From Streptomyces fradiae ATCC 10745 = DSM 40063 (lineage in GTDB: Bacteria > Actinomycetota > Actinomycetes > Streptomycetales > Streptomycetaceae), in contig NZ_CP023696.1 in NCBI RefSeq assembly GCF_008704425.1, positions 1,722,501-1,786,500 on the forward strand: a stretch of DNA of 64,000 bases, read 5' to 3'. A program made the translations under genes and the position numbers. Under the pieces are notes generated by a model that searched no databases, had not been told where the DNA came from, and was given only the letters and a program-made list of their open reading frames with translations. Within the stretch, counting starts at the first letter, position 1. Each line of letters begins with the position of its first letter. Shown here in pieces: positions 19,656 to 27,084 of this stretch.

Positions 19656-20963
19656 ATGGACCGCGTCCCGAGGGAACTGCCCGGCGCCCGGGCCCCCCAC
19701 TGGCTGCGGGCGCTGCCCTGGGCGCTGCTGGTGGTCGTGGAGACCGCGCAGTTCCTGACCCCCGAGACGGTGCAGCTCGGTTTCGTGTTCGCCGTGCTGC
19801 CGATGCTGGCGTCGCTGGCGTACGGGATGGCCGGGACGCTGCTGGTGTCCACGGCGATCATGCTGCTGCTGGCCCTGCCCGAGGCGCGGGCCGAGCACAT
19901 CAGCTCCGGCGACCTGCTGGCGCTCGGGCTGATCGGCGCGGTGAGCACCCTGCTGGCCTGGGTGCGCGGGCGGCGCAACGCCCAGCTGGTGACGGTCCGG
20001 ACGGTCGCGGAGGCCGCCCAGTACGCGGTGCTCCCGCCGCTGCCGCCGCGCGTGGGACCGGTGCGGTGCGGGGCGCTGTACCAGGCGGCGGTGCATACGG
20101 CCCTGGTCGGCGGCGACCTGTACGACGTGCAGCCGGGCCCGTACGGCGTGCGGGCGGTCGTGGCGGACGTGAAGGGGCACGGGCTCGGGGCCGTCTCGAC
20201 GGTGGCGGCGCTGCTCGGGGCGTTCCGCGAGGCGGTGCTGGACGAGCCGGAGCTGGCGGGGGTGGCCGCGCGGATGGACCGGCGGCTCGTGGTCGACGCG
20301 GCCCGGCGGGAGGACGAGGAGCTGTTCGCGACCGCGCTGCTGCTGGAGTTCCCGACGCGCGGCGGGGGCGGACGGGGCGCCGGGGAGGGGGCGGAGGCGT
20401 TGGCGGGGACGGGCGGGGGGCCGGGCGGGGCTGGGGCGGAGGCGTTGGCGGGGACGGGCGGGGGGCCGGGCGGGGCGGGGGCGGAGGCGGGCAGGGGTGC
20501 GGAGGCGGGCGGGGCGGATGTGGTCGGGGGGCCGGGCGGGGCTGGGGCTGGGGCGGAGGCGGGTGGGCCGGGGGGTGGCGGGCCGCGCCCCGACGGGGGC
20601 CCGCCGGTCGAGGCGCGCCTGCTGAGCTGCGGGCATCCCCCTCCCTTCGTCGTGGGGCGGGCCGGGGCGCGGGAGGTCGCGATGGAGTCGGGGCCGCCGC
20701 TCGGACTCGGGTTGACGCGGTCCGCGGCGCCCGAACCGCTGACCGTCGCGCTGGAGCCGTCGTGCGTGCTGCTCGCGTACACGGACGGGGTGACGGAGGC
20801 GCGGGACGCGAGCGGTCGGTTCTACCCCCTGGGGGAGCGCGTCCGCCCGGAGCGCGAACCCGTGGCGCTGGTGAGGGCCGTGTGGCGGGACCTCTCGGCG
20901 TACACGGGCGAGATCGCCGACGACGTGGCCCTGCTCGCCCTGCGGGTCGACCCCGGCGAGTGA
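19656..20963 (+). CDS. Membrane-anchored PP2C (SpoIIE-type) serine/threonine phosphatase with low-complexity insertion
   Basis: 435 residues. Three or four membrane segments lie in residues ~18-105 (WALLVVVETAQFLT, FVFAVLPMLASLAYGMAGTL, LLALGLIGAVSTLLAWV). The SpoIIE phosphatase domain follows with the metal-binding motifs VGGDLYDV (~150), VADVKGHGLGAVS, LAYTDGVTEARD and EIADDVALLALRV. Between the third core strand (LLLEFPT) and RLLSCGHPPPF the domain is interrupted by ~75 Gly/Ala residues. Proteins of this class dephosphorylate anti-sigma-factor antagonists; the partner is unknown. The start ATG has a CAGACT box ending 7 nt upstream, so a leaderless mRNA is likely; a longer frame from 19530 lacks support. 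Confidence 0.85.
   Translation: MDRVPRELPGARAPHWLRALPWALLVVVETAQFLTPETVQLGFVFAVLPMLASLAYGMAGTLLVSTAIMLLLALPEARAEHISSGDLLALGLIGAVSTLLAWVRGRRNAQLVTVRTVAEAAQYAVLPPLPPRVGPVRCGALYQAAVHTALVGGDLYDVQPGPYGVRAVVADVKGHGLGAVSTVAALLGAFREAVLDEPELAGVAARMDRRLVVDAARREDEELFATALLLEFPTRGGGGRGAGEGAEALAGTGGGPGGAGAEALAGTGGGPGGAGAEAGRGAEAGGADVVGGPGGAGAGAEAGGPGGGGPRPDGGPPVEARLLSCGHPPPFVVGRAGAREVAMESGPPLGLGLTRSAAPEPLTVALEPSCVLLAYTDGVTEARDASGRFYPLGERVRPEREPVALVRAVWRDLSAYTGEIADDVALLALRVDPGE
20392..20481 (+). repeat. Two 45-bp tandem units inside the PP2C gene
   Basis: Two near-identical 45-bp units encode AEALAGTGGGPGGAG twice. They are followed to ~20580 by related GCGGAGGCGGG units. The reading frame is kept. They form most of the Gly/Ala insertion within the phosphatase domain. 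Confidence 0.75.
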
Positions 20964-21177
20964 CCGCCCTCGGGGCGGCTCGTGACGGGTGGGTGGAGCG
21001 GGGCGGTGGGTGGACCGGCGACGGGTGGGTGGTCCGGCGGGGGGTGGGGCTGGCGGGTGTCCGGCGGGGGGCGGTGGGAGACCGGTGGCGGCAGAGAGCC
21101 GGGCGGGGCGGAGGCGGGCGGGATGGAGGGGGCGGGGGGTGGCAGGGGGGCGGGGGCGGCGGATTACCATCACGCCC

Positions 21178-21732
21178 ATGGAGGGCCTGCGGTTCACACG
21201 CGTCACGCGCCCCGCGCGCTTCGTGCGTCCCATGGCCCTGGTGAGCGCCGTGGTGGCGCTCCTCGCCGCGCTGCATCTCTGCTCCGGCCCCGTCGGGCAC
21301 CCGTCGGCGTCCCCGGCGCACCACGCGCTGGGCGGCTCCGCGGCCTCCGCCGCCGGGCACGCCCCGGAGCACGCGCGGGCCCGGCCGGCGGCGGTCGTCC
21401 CCGCGTACGGACCGGCGGCCGCCTCGGCCTCCGGCCAGGTACACGGACCGGGGTACGGGACCACGGCGTCGGGACCGGTTCCGGCCGGTCCGGCGGCCGC
21501 CGGCCCCGCGGCGGTGCCCGTGGACCGGTACTCCTGCCCGTACGACGACGCCGAGTGCGACCTGGTGCCGCCGCTGGAGCCGGCGGTGCTGACCGCCACG
21601 CCGCCGGACCCGCCTCCCGCCGGCGACGGGCCCGTCCCGCTCGGCCCCGTGCCGGGCGCGGTCCGGCCGGACGGCGTACGGCCCGTGCCGCGCGCCCCCG
21701 ACCTGCACGTCCTTCAGGTGCTGCGGACCTGA
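21178..21732 (+). CDS. Secreted/membrane-anchored hypothetical protein, His/Ala/Pro-rich
   Basis: 184 residues. One N-terminal membrane segment (MALVSAVVALLAALHLC, ~residues 19-35) is followed by a low-complexity extracytoplasmic region with scattered His and a YSCPYDDAECD motif with two Cys (~residue 120). The layout (N-terminal helix, then His-rich mature part) resembles DUF6153 proteins, one of which lies at 26512. It sits just before DUF3105 and DUF305 genes, which suggests a link to extracytoplasmic metal handling; this is inference. TACCAT ends 7 nt before the ATG, and no ribosome site is seen. Confidence 0.6.
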   Translation: MEGLRFTRVTRPARFVRPMALVSAVVALLAALHLCSGPVGHPSASPAHHALGGSAASAAGHAPEHARARPAAVVPAYGPAAASASGQVHGPGYGTTASGPVPAGPAAAGPAAVPVDRYSCPYDDAECDLVPPLEPAVLTATPPDPPPAGDGPVPLGPVPGAVRPDGVRPVPRAPDLHVLQVLRT

Positions 21733-21827
21733 CGGGCCCCTCCGGAACGCCCGCCGTGCCGGTTCGGTGCCCCGCAGGTCTCCCGCGCTCCCCTTCGGGG
21801 GCGCTCGCACAGAAGGATCGATTCACC

Positions 21828-22484
21828 ATGTCCGCACACCGTTCCGCCTCCGCCGACCGCCGTGCCCGGGTCGAGCAGATGCGCAAGGCCGAACAGGCCC
21901 GCGAGCGCCGCGCCCGCGTCCTCACGCTGACCGTGAGCGCCGCCGTGGTCGCCGGTCTCGTGGGCTTCGGCGCGTACGTCCTCAACGAGGAGTCGGAGGA
22001 GAGGCAGCGCGAGGAGGCCGCGGCGAAGGCCCCGGTCAGGGACGAGAAGTCCTGGGACGCGAAGGAGCTGGGCCGCGACCACGTCACGCAGACCGTGGCG
22101 TACCCGATGAAGCCGCCGGTCGGCGGCGACCACCACCAGGCGTGGATGGACTGCGACGGCGCCGTCTACAAGGAGCCCGTCCCCGAGGTGAACGCCGTCC
22201 ACTCGCTGGAGCACGGCGCGGTGTGGGTGACGTACAACGCCAAGGCGCCGAAGGACGCGGTCGAGACGCTGGAGAAGAAGGTCGCCCGGACGCCGTACAC
22301 GATGATGAGCCCGGTCGGGGAGCAGACCGGCGCGATCATGCTGACGGCGTGGGGCAAGCAGGTCACCGTCGACAGCGCCGACGACCCGCGTGTGAACCAG
22401 TTCCTCGCCAAGTACGTGCAGGGCCCCCAGACGCCCGAGCCGGGGGCGGCGTGCACGGGCGGCCTGAACGGCACCGGGAAGTGA
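21828..22484 (+). CDS. DUF3105 membrane-anchored protein
   Basis: 218 residues with AGAAGGA 11 nt upstream of the ATG. A charged cytoplasmic N-terminus (RRARVEQMRKAEQARERRAR) precedes one membrane helix (VLTLTVSAAVVAGLVGFGAYVL). The extracytoplasmic DUF3105 domain follows, with YPMKPPVGGDHHQAWMDCDG, EHGAVWVTYN and PDDPRVNQF-like segments. The function of the family is not established; its conserved His/Cys positions could bind metal. It is coupled by a 4-bp overlap to the DUF305 gene, with which it is often paired in actinobacteria. Confidence 0.85.
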   Translation: MSAHRSASADRRARVEQMRKAEQARERRARVLTLTVSAAVVAGLVGFGAYVLNEESEERQREEAAAKAPVRDEKSWDAKELGRDHVTQTVAYPMKPPVGGDHHQAWMDCDGAVYKEPVPEVNAVHSLEHGAVWVTYNAKAPKDAVETLEKKVARTPYTMMSPVGEQTGAIMLTAWGKQVTVDSADDPRVNQFLAKYVQGPQTPEPGAACTGGLNGTGK

Positions 22485-23332
22485 CCCCCCGTACGGGGCC
22501 GGGGCCGGCCGCCGGGCGGGAGCCCGAGTCCGGGGCCGAGGTCGAGTCCGGGGCCGGGGCCGAGTCCGGGGCCGGGGGTGCCGGGTCGCCGGTGGGCGCC
22601 GTCACCCGTACGGGCCCCGGCGGCCGGACCCTCTGGTTCGCCGCGGGTGCGGTGGCCCTGGCGCTGCTGTTCGCGGGCTGGGCCACCGTCACGGCGCTGG
22701 GCCGGGACGGCGCCGGGCCGTCGGCGGCGTCCGCCGTGCCGGGCGCCGACTCGGCGGACGCCGGGTTCGCGCGGGACATGTCGGTCCACCACCAGCAGGC
22801 GGTGGAGATGTCGTTCGCCGTACGGGACCGCACGGACGACGAGGAGGTGCGGCGCCTCGCGTACGACATCGCCAACACCCAGGCGAACCAGCGCGGCATG
22901 ATGCTGGGCTGGCTGGACCTGTGGGGCCTGCCGAAGGCGGCGCCGGACCGCGAGCCGATGGCCTGGATGGGCGGCGGACACGGAGCGGCGCACGGCGGCG
23001 GTGACGGCCACGGCGGTCACACGAGTGGCGGTGCCACGGGTGGCGGCCCGGAGGGCGGCCCGGCCGGCGGCGGGGCGCTGATGCCCGGCATGGCCACCAG
23101 GGCCGAGCTGGAGCGGCTGCGGGCGGCGGACGGTGTGGCGGCCGAGGTGCTCTACCTCCAGCTGATGATCGACCACCACGAGGGCGGCGTCGCCATGGCG
23201 CGCGGCTGCGTCGACGCGTGCCGCGTGGACGTGCAGCGCGGGCTGGCGCGGGGCATGGTCGACGCCCAGCAGTCGGAGATCGACCTGATGACCGGCCTGC
23301 TGGCGGCGCGGGGCGCCCGGCCGCGCGGCTGA
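22481..23332 (+). CDS. DUF305 protein, probable extracytoplasmic copper-binding
   Basis: 283 residues from a GTG overlapping the previous stop (GTGA). A low-complexity N-terminus (ESGAEVESGAGAESGAGG) precedes one membrane helix (LWFAAGAVALALLFAGWATV). The DUF305 domain then shows its two metal-ligand motifs, MSVHHQQAVEMS and LMIDHHEGGVAMA, and Met/His-rich stretches (GGGHGAAHGGGDGHGGHT, RGMMLGW). DUF305 proteins have a ferritin-like helical fold and are frequently found with copper-resistance genes. Confidence 0.85.
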   Translation: MTPRTGPGPAAGREPESGAEVESGAGAESGAGGAGSPVGAVTRTGPGGRTLWFAAGAVALALLFAGWATVTALGRDGAGPSAASAVPGADSADAGFARDMSVHHQQAVEMSFAVRDRTDDEEVRRLAYDIANTQANQRGMMLGWLDLWGLPKAAPDREPMAWMGGGHGAAHGGGDGHGGHTSGGATGGGPEGGPAGGGALMPGMATRAELERLRAADGVAAEVLYLQLMIDHHEGGVAMARGCVDACRVDVQRGLARGMVDAQQSEIDLMTGLLAARGARPRG

Positions 23333-23690
23333 CCCCGCCGGGGGCGGGCGGCTCCCTCCCGCGCGGGCGGGGGCCGCCCGGACGGGGGGGCGCCGCCCGC
23401 TGGGGCGCCGCCCGGTAGGCCGCCGCCCGGTACGTAGGGCCCGGCCGTCGGGGACCGGTAGGGGAAGCCGGCCGCAGGGCCGCCGCCCGCCGAAGCCGGG
23501 GGCGGGGCCGTCCGGTGGGCCCGTGCCGCCCCCGTGCCGATCCGGTGCGGTCGCCGGGGCCGGTACCGGGTCCGGGGACGTCCGCCGGGTCCGGGGACGG
23601 GCCGCCGGAGCGGGGCACGGGCCGTCGGACCACGGGTGGGCCGACAGGGGGGCGGCGGGCGCCAGCGGTCGCGCGGGGGTGGGGGCGCGG
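23333..23690. other. Gene-free low-complexity GC-rich spacer
   Basis: About 360 bp built of GGGGCGCCGCCCG/GCCGCCCGGTA-type degenerate repeats. No credible reading frame with normal codon usage was found. Near its end, CAGAAT (23691-23696) is a possible -10 for the CBS gene. Confidence 0.5.
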
Positions 23691-23746
23691 CCAGAATGGA
23701 GGGGCTCGGGGAGACCACGTATGCCCTTTACGGAGGTACGCGCCTG

Positions 23747-24166
23747 ATGACCACCGCCCGAGACATCATGCACACCGGTGCCCACTGGATCCCGGCCCAC
23801 GAGACCCTGGACCGCGCCGCCCAGCTCATGCGCGACCACAAGGTGGGCGCGCTGCCCATCGCCGACGAGAACGAGCGGCTCTGCGGCATCGTCACGGACC
23901 GCGACATCGTCGTGAAGTGCGTCGCGGCGGGCCACGACCCGTCCCGCGTGACGTGCGGCGACATCGCCGAGGGCACCCCCCGCTGGATCGAGGCCTCCGC
24001 AGACGTCAGCGAGGTGCTCAACGAGATGCGCGGCCACCAGATCAAGCGCCTGCCGGTCATCGAGAACAAGCGGCTGGTCGGCATCATCAGCGAGGCCGAC
24101 CTCGCCCGGCACCTGCCGGACGACCAGGTCGCCGAGTTCGCCCAGAGCGTGTACGCGAGGGCCTGA
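23747..24166 (+). CDS. Two-CBS-domain protein
   Basis: 139 residues, essentially a tandem CBS pair (Bateman module): MTTARDIMHTGAHWIPAHET...GIVTDRDIVVK and GDIAEGTPRWIEAS...GIISEADLARH. Start chosen at 23747 because CGGAGG precedes it by 10 nt; an ATG at 23696 in the same frame is weaker. Stand-alone CBS proteins bind adenine nucleotides or regulate partner enzymes. The partner is not evident from neighbours. The gene ends at a strong hairpin shared with the convergent hydrolase gene. Confidence 0.9.
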   Translation: MTTARDIMHTGAHWIPAHETLDRAAQLMRDHKVGALPIADENERLCGIVTDRDIVVKCVAAGHDPSRVTCGDIAEGTPRWIEASADVSEVLNEMRGHQIKRLPVIENKRLVGIISEADLARHLPDDQVAEFAQSVYARA

Positions 24167-24184
24167 CCCGGCCCGCGACGCGCC

Positions 24185-24217
24185 CGCCCGCCCGGCCGTT
24201 CACCGGCCGGGCGGGCG
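24185..24217. terminator. Bidirectional terminator between CBS gene and alpha/beta hydrolase gene
   Basis: A perfect 14-bp stem (24185-24198 with 24204-24217) encloses a TTCAC loop. It starts 18 bp after the CBS stop and overlaps the last codons and stop of the convergent hydrolase gene. As usual in Streptomyces there is no T-run. Confidence 0.75.
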
Positions 24218-25084
24218 CAGGACCGCCTCGGCGACCGCGCCGGGGCGGTCCAGCATGAGCAGGTGCCCCGCGCCGGGGACGAGGCGGAGCCGGGCGCCCA
24301 GCGCGGCGGCGAGCGCCCGCTGGCGGGCCGTCCAGCGGTCGGTGCCGTCCGGGGAGTCCGGGGCGGCCAGCACGGTGACCGGCAGCGCGCCGGGCAGCGG
24401 GTGCCGGGCGCGCAGGGCGAGGAGCCCGGCCGCCACGGTCCGGTAGTGGGCGTTCTCCAGCAGGGCGCCGTCCACGACGCGGCGGGTGCGGTAGCAGCGG
24501 CGTACGCGCGCGGGGTCGGCCGGGTCGGGCGCGTACCCGGCACGCGAGAGGCGGACCAGCGCCCGGCGGGCGTGCGGGCCCAGCGCGGCGGGCAGCCCCG
24601 CGGCGGTGAGCAGCGCCCCGGTGGCGCGCGCCGCGGCGGTGCGCAGCGCGGCGGCGCGCGGGCCCGGCGGGCGGGCGTCCGCCTCCACGGACGCGTCGGC
24701 CAGGACCAGCGCCGCCGTCCGGCCGGGGTGCAGCCGGGCGAACGCCTCCGCGTGGAGGCCGGCGAGGGAGTGGCCGACGACGGTCACCCGTTCGCCGCCC
24801 CGGCCGAGCGCGTCCAGCAGGGCGGCGATCCGGTGCGCCTCGCCGCGCGCGGTGGGCGCCGTCCGGGCGGGGCCGCTCAGCCCGTGGCCCGGCCGGTCGA
24901 AGCGGACGACCGTGCGGTGCGGGGCGAGCAGCGGCACGACCGGGTCCCAGTCGAACCAGCTCAGCGCCAGTCCGGCGCTCAGCACGCACACCGGCCCCGA
25001 GCCCTCGACGACCACGTGGTGTGGCACGCCCCCGACCCGTACGAAGCGGCTCGCCGTCCCGCCGCTCACCGCCCCGCCGCTCAC
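24200..25084 (-). CDS. Alpha/beta-hydrolase fold protein
   Basis: 294 residues from a GTG at 25084 that overlaps the upstream stop by 4 bp (GTGA). Canonical features: the oxyanion region SAGLALSWFDWDP, FDRPGHGLSG, the nucleophile elbow VVGHSLAGLHAE (Ser ~113), an acid in the LAAPDSPDG region and the catalytic His in VPGAGHLLMLDRP. Substrate unknown. It is translationally coupled to the multispanning membrane protein gene upstream. Confidence 0.85.
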   Translation of the reverse strand: MSGGAVSGGTASRFVRVGGVPHHVVVEGSGPVCVLSAGLALSWFDWDPVVPLLAPHRTVVRFDRPGHGLSGPARTAPTARGEAHRIAALLDALGRGGERVTVVGHSLAGLHAEAFARLHPGRTAALVLADASVEADARPPGPRAAALRTAAARATGALLTAAGLPAALGPHARRALVRLSRAGYAPDPADPARVRRCYRTRRVVDGALLENAHYRTVAAGLLALRARHPLPGALPVTVLAAPDSPDGTDRWTARQRALAAALGARLRLVPGAGHLLMLDRPGAVAEAVLRPPGR

Positions 25085-26082
25085 CGGCCCCTCCCGGACC
25101 GGCCCCCGGCCGGGCCCCCGGGCAAACCCCCGGACCGGCCCCCGGACCGGCCCCCGGGCGGGCCCCCGGACGAACGGCCTCCGGGCCCGGCCGGGGCCTC
25201 CGCCCGCCGCCGTCCGGCCCGGAGCCACCGCCCTCCCCCGCCGTCGCCCCGGCCCGGCCCCCGCCACAGGGACCACGCCAGCACCAGGAGCCACACCGCC
25301 AGCAGCAGCAGTTGCGCGCGCTGCCCCGCGCCGAGCCCCCAGTGCCCGCGCTCCGCCTCGAACGCGGCGACCCCCACCAGCGTCCAGGCGGTGGCGGCGA
25401 GCTCCAGTACGACGAGGAGCGGCCCCGTACGGGCGAGGGGCGGCCACCAGCCGTAGCGGCGGGCGGCGACGGTGAGCGCGACGACCGCCGTGACGGCACC
25501 GGTCGTCGCGAGGCCGGAGCTCACGGCGTGCGCGGTGTGCCCGAACGGCACGAGTCCGGCGTCCTCGCGGGCCGCGCACAGGGCGTCGACGGTGGGCGCG
25601 CAGCTCAGCGGCAGCCGGGAGTCGGCGGCGGTGGCCGCGCCGAACAGGGCCAGCGCGGCCCATCCGCCGGCCGCCCAGAAGCGGCGCCGGGCCGCGAGCA
25701 GCCGGGGCAGCGCGGCGGCCAGCAGCAGGAGTCCCGCGAGCAGGTCGGTGGCGCGGAAGAGGGCGCCGAACGGCTGGTCGGTGGCGGCCAGCTCGCTCAC
25801 GTACGACTGGACGGGGTCCAGTCCGGTGGCCAGGGGGCCTTCGAGGAGCCACACGCTGTACGTGAGGGCGCCCAGGGCGAGCAGCACGGCGACGAACCGC
25901 CCGCCACCGGGCCCGGCGGGGTCCCGCTCCTCGGGTACGTCCCGCTCCTCGGATACGTCCCGCTCCTCGGATACGTCCCGCTCCTCGGATACGTCCCGCT
26001 CCTCGGATACGTCCCGCTCCTCGGATACGTCCCGCTCCTCGGATACGTCCCGCTCCTCGGATACGTCCCGCTCCCGGGCCAT
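25081..26082 (-). CDS. DUF998-like membrane protein with N-terminal hexapeptide repeats
   Basis: 333 residues. Residues 5-52 are eight consecutive copies of D-V-S/P-E-E-R encoded by an 18-bp tandem repeat, a highly charged cytoplasmic leader. Six membrane segments then follow, starting GGGRFVAVLLALGALTYSVW, with YVSELAATDQP and CAPTVDALCAA, which fit the DUF998 family. The C-terminal ~45 residues are Gly/Arg/Ser-rich (GGRSGGRSGGLPGGPAGG). Function unknown. Start chosen at the ATG at 26082 because upstream codons are low-complexity. It is coupled to the downstream hydrolase. Confidence 0.75.
   Translation of the reverse strand: MARERDVSEERDVSEERDVSEERDVSEERDVSEERDVSEERDVSEERDVPEERDPAGPGGGRFVAVLLALGALTYSVWLLEGPLATGLDPVQSYVSELAATDQPFGALFRATDLLAGLLLLAAALPRLLAARRRFWAAGGWAALALFGAATAADSRLPLSCAPTVDALCAAREDAGLVPFGHTAHAVSSGLATTGAVTAVVALTVAARRYGWWPPLARTGPLLVVLELAATAWTLVGVAAFEAERGHWGLGAGQRAQLLLLAVWLLVLAWSLWRGPGRGDGGGGRWLRAGRRRAEAPAGPGGRSSGGPPGGRSGGRSGGLPGGPAGGRSGRGR
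25925..26068. repeat. Eight perfect/near-perfect 18-bp tandem repeats
   Basis: Eight head-to-tail copies of CGCTCCTCGGATACGTCC (the first has one A-to-G change). Read on the minus strand each encodes DVSEER; the first plus-strand unit gives the single DVPEER. The near-identity of the copies indicates recent expansion, and copy number probably varies between strains. Confidence 0.97.
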
Positions 26083-26511
26083 CGGGGCGCGCCCGTCCAC
26101 CGCCGGGCACCGCGAGCCCGCCGCCTCCCGCTCCCCCTTCGCCGGGGGCCGCTGCGCGGCCGGGCCGGGCACTCGGGCGGCCGGGTCAGGCTCCCGCGTC
26201 ACCGGGCCCGGCCCGCCCGCCCTCGCCTCCCGCTCGCCCGCAGCCGCGTGCCGCCGACCGGCCCCGCTGTCCCGCTCCGACGCGGCGGGGGCGCCCACGT
26301 CCCGGCGCCCCGCCGGGCCGCCCGCCCGCCGTCCGGTCACCGGGTCGCCGCCCGTCCGGCCACGGGAGCGCCGGCCGCCGGAGCGCCGGCCGCCCGTTCG
26401 CCGGTCTCGCGCCCGGTCACCCGATCGCAGGCCGCCCGCCCCGCCGCCGGGGCACCGGCCGGCCGCCGGGCTCTCGCCGTCCCGGTACCCCGCGGGGGTA
26501 GGCTTCGGCGC
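26083..26511. other. Gene-free GC-rich spacer
   Basis: 429 bp of degenerate CCGGGCC/CGCCCGCC/GCCGGCC sequence, with runs such as GCGCCGGCCGCCGGAGCGCC. No ribosome site or plausible coding frame was found. It is the divergent region between the DUF998-like gene and the DUF6153 gene. Confidence 0.5.
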
Positions 26512-26970
26512 ATGGTCGACAGGGTGAGCGGGCGGCGCGCCGACAGCGCGTCGGGTCTGGGGCGGCTGCTGCTGCTCGCCGCTCTGCTGTTCGGCATCGT
26601 GACGATGCACACGTGGGGCCACCCTTCGGAACATGCGGGCGCGCACTCGGTGGCGGCGCCCGCCCACGGCTCGGCGGCCGCGGATCACTCCGGGCACGCG
26701 GCCGTGCACGGCGCCCCGGCGCCTGTCGTCCCTGAAGACGCGCCGCTGAGCGGTTTGGATGCGGCCTCCATGTGCCTGGCGCTGATCGGCTCGGCCGGCT
26801 TCGGCCTGGCCGGGGTGGCGCTGCTGCGGCTGCCGCGGCGCGGTCGGCGGACCGCGCGCGGCCCGGACGTCGGCTCCCCCGCCGGGCGGGTACCCGGCGG
26901 TCTGTGGCCCCCGCCCACGCCGCCACCGACGCGTGTGGCCCTCGCGGAACTCTCGGTGCTGCGGATCTAG
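26512..26970 (+). CDS. DUF6153-like His-rich membrane protein
   Basis: 152 residues. The first membrane segment (LLLLAALLFGIVTMHTWG) leads into a His-rich loop (HPSEHAGAHSVAAPAHG, ADHSGHAAVHG). A second membrane segment follows (MCLALIGSAGFGLAGVALL), then a basic/Pro-rich tail. This is the pattern of DUF6153, a small actinobacterial family often next to copper or multicopper-oxidase genes. Here a multicopper oxidase follows 115 bp later in the same direction. Metal binding is inferred from the histidines. Confidence 0.75.
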   Translation: MVDRVSGRRADSASGLGRLLLLAALLFGIVTMHTWGHPSEHAGAHSVAAPAHGSAAADHSGHAAVHGAPAPVVPEDAPLSGLDAASMCLALIGSAGFGLAGVALLRLPRRGRRTARGPDVGSPAGRVPGGLWPPPTPPPTRVALAELSVLRI

Positions 26971-27084
26971 GAGCGGATCGGCACGGCGACCGGCCGTGCC
27001 CCTCCGTGCCTCCGGCGTGCCCGCGCGGCGCCCGGCTTCCTACCGATCCGCACCACTTCACACCGATACGAGGTGTTCGCCATC

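Noticed and set aside
25925-26068. CRISPR-like array of 18-bp repeats
   Set aside because: Units are head to tail with no spacers, are shorter than CRISPR repeats and encode an in-frame hexapeptide.
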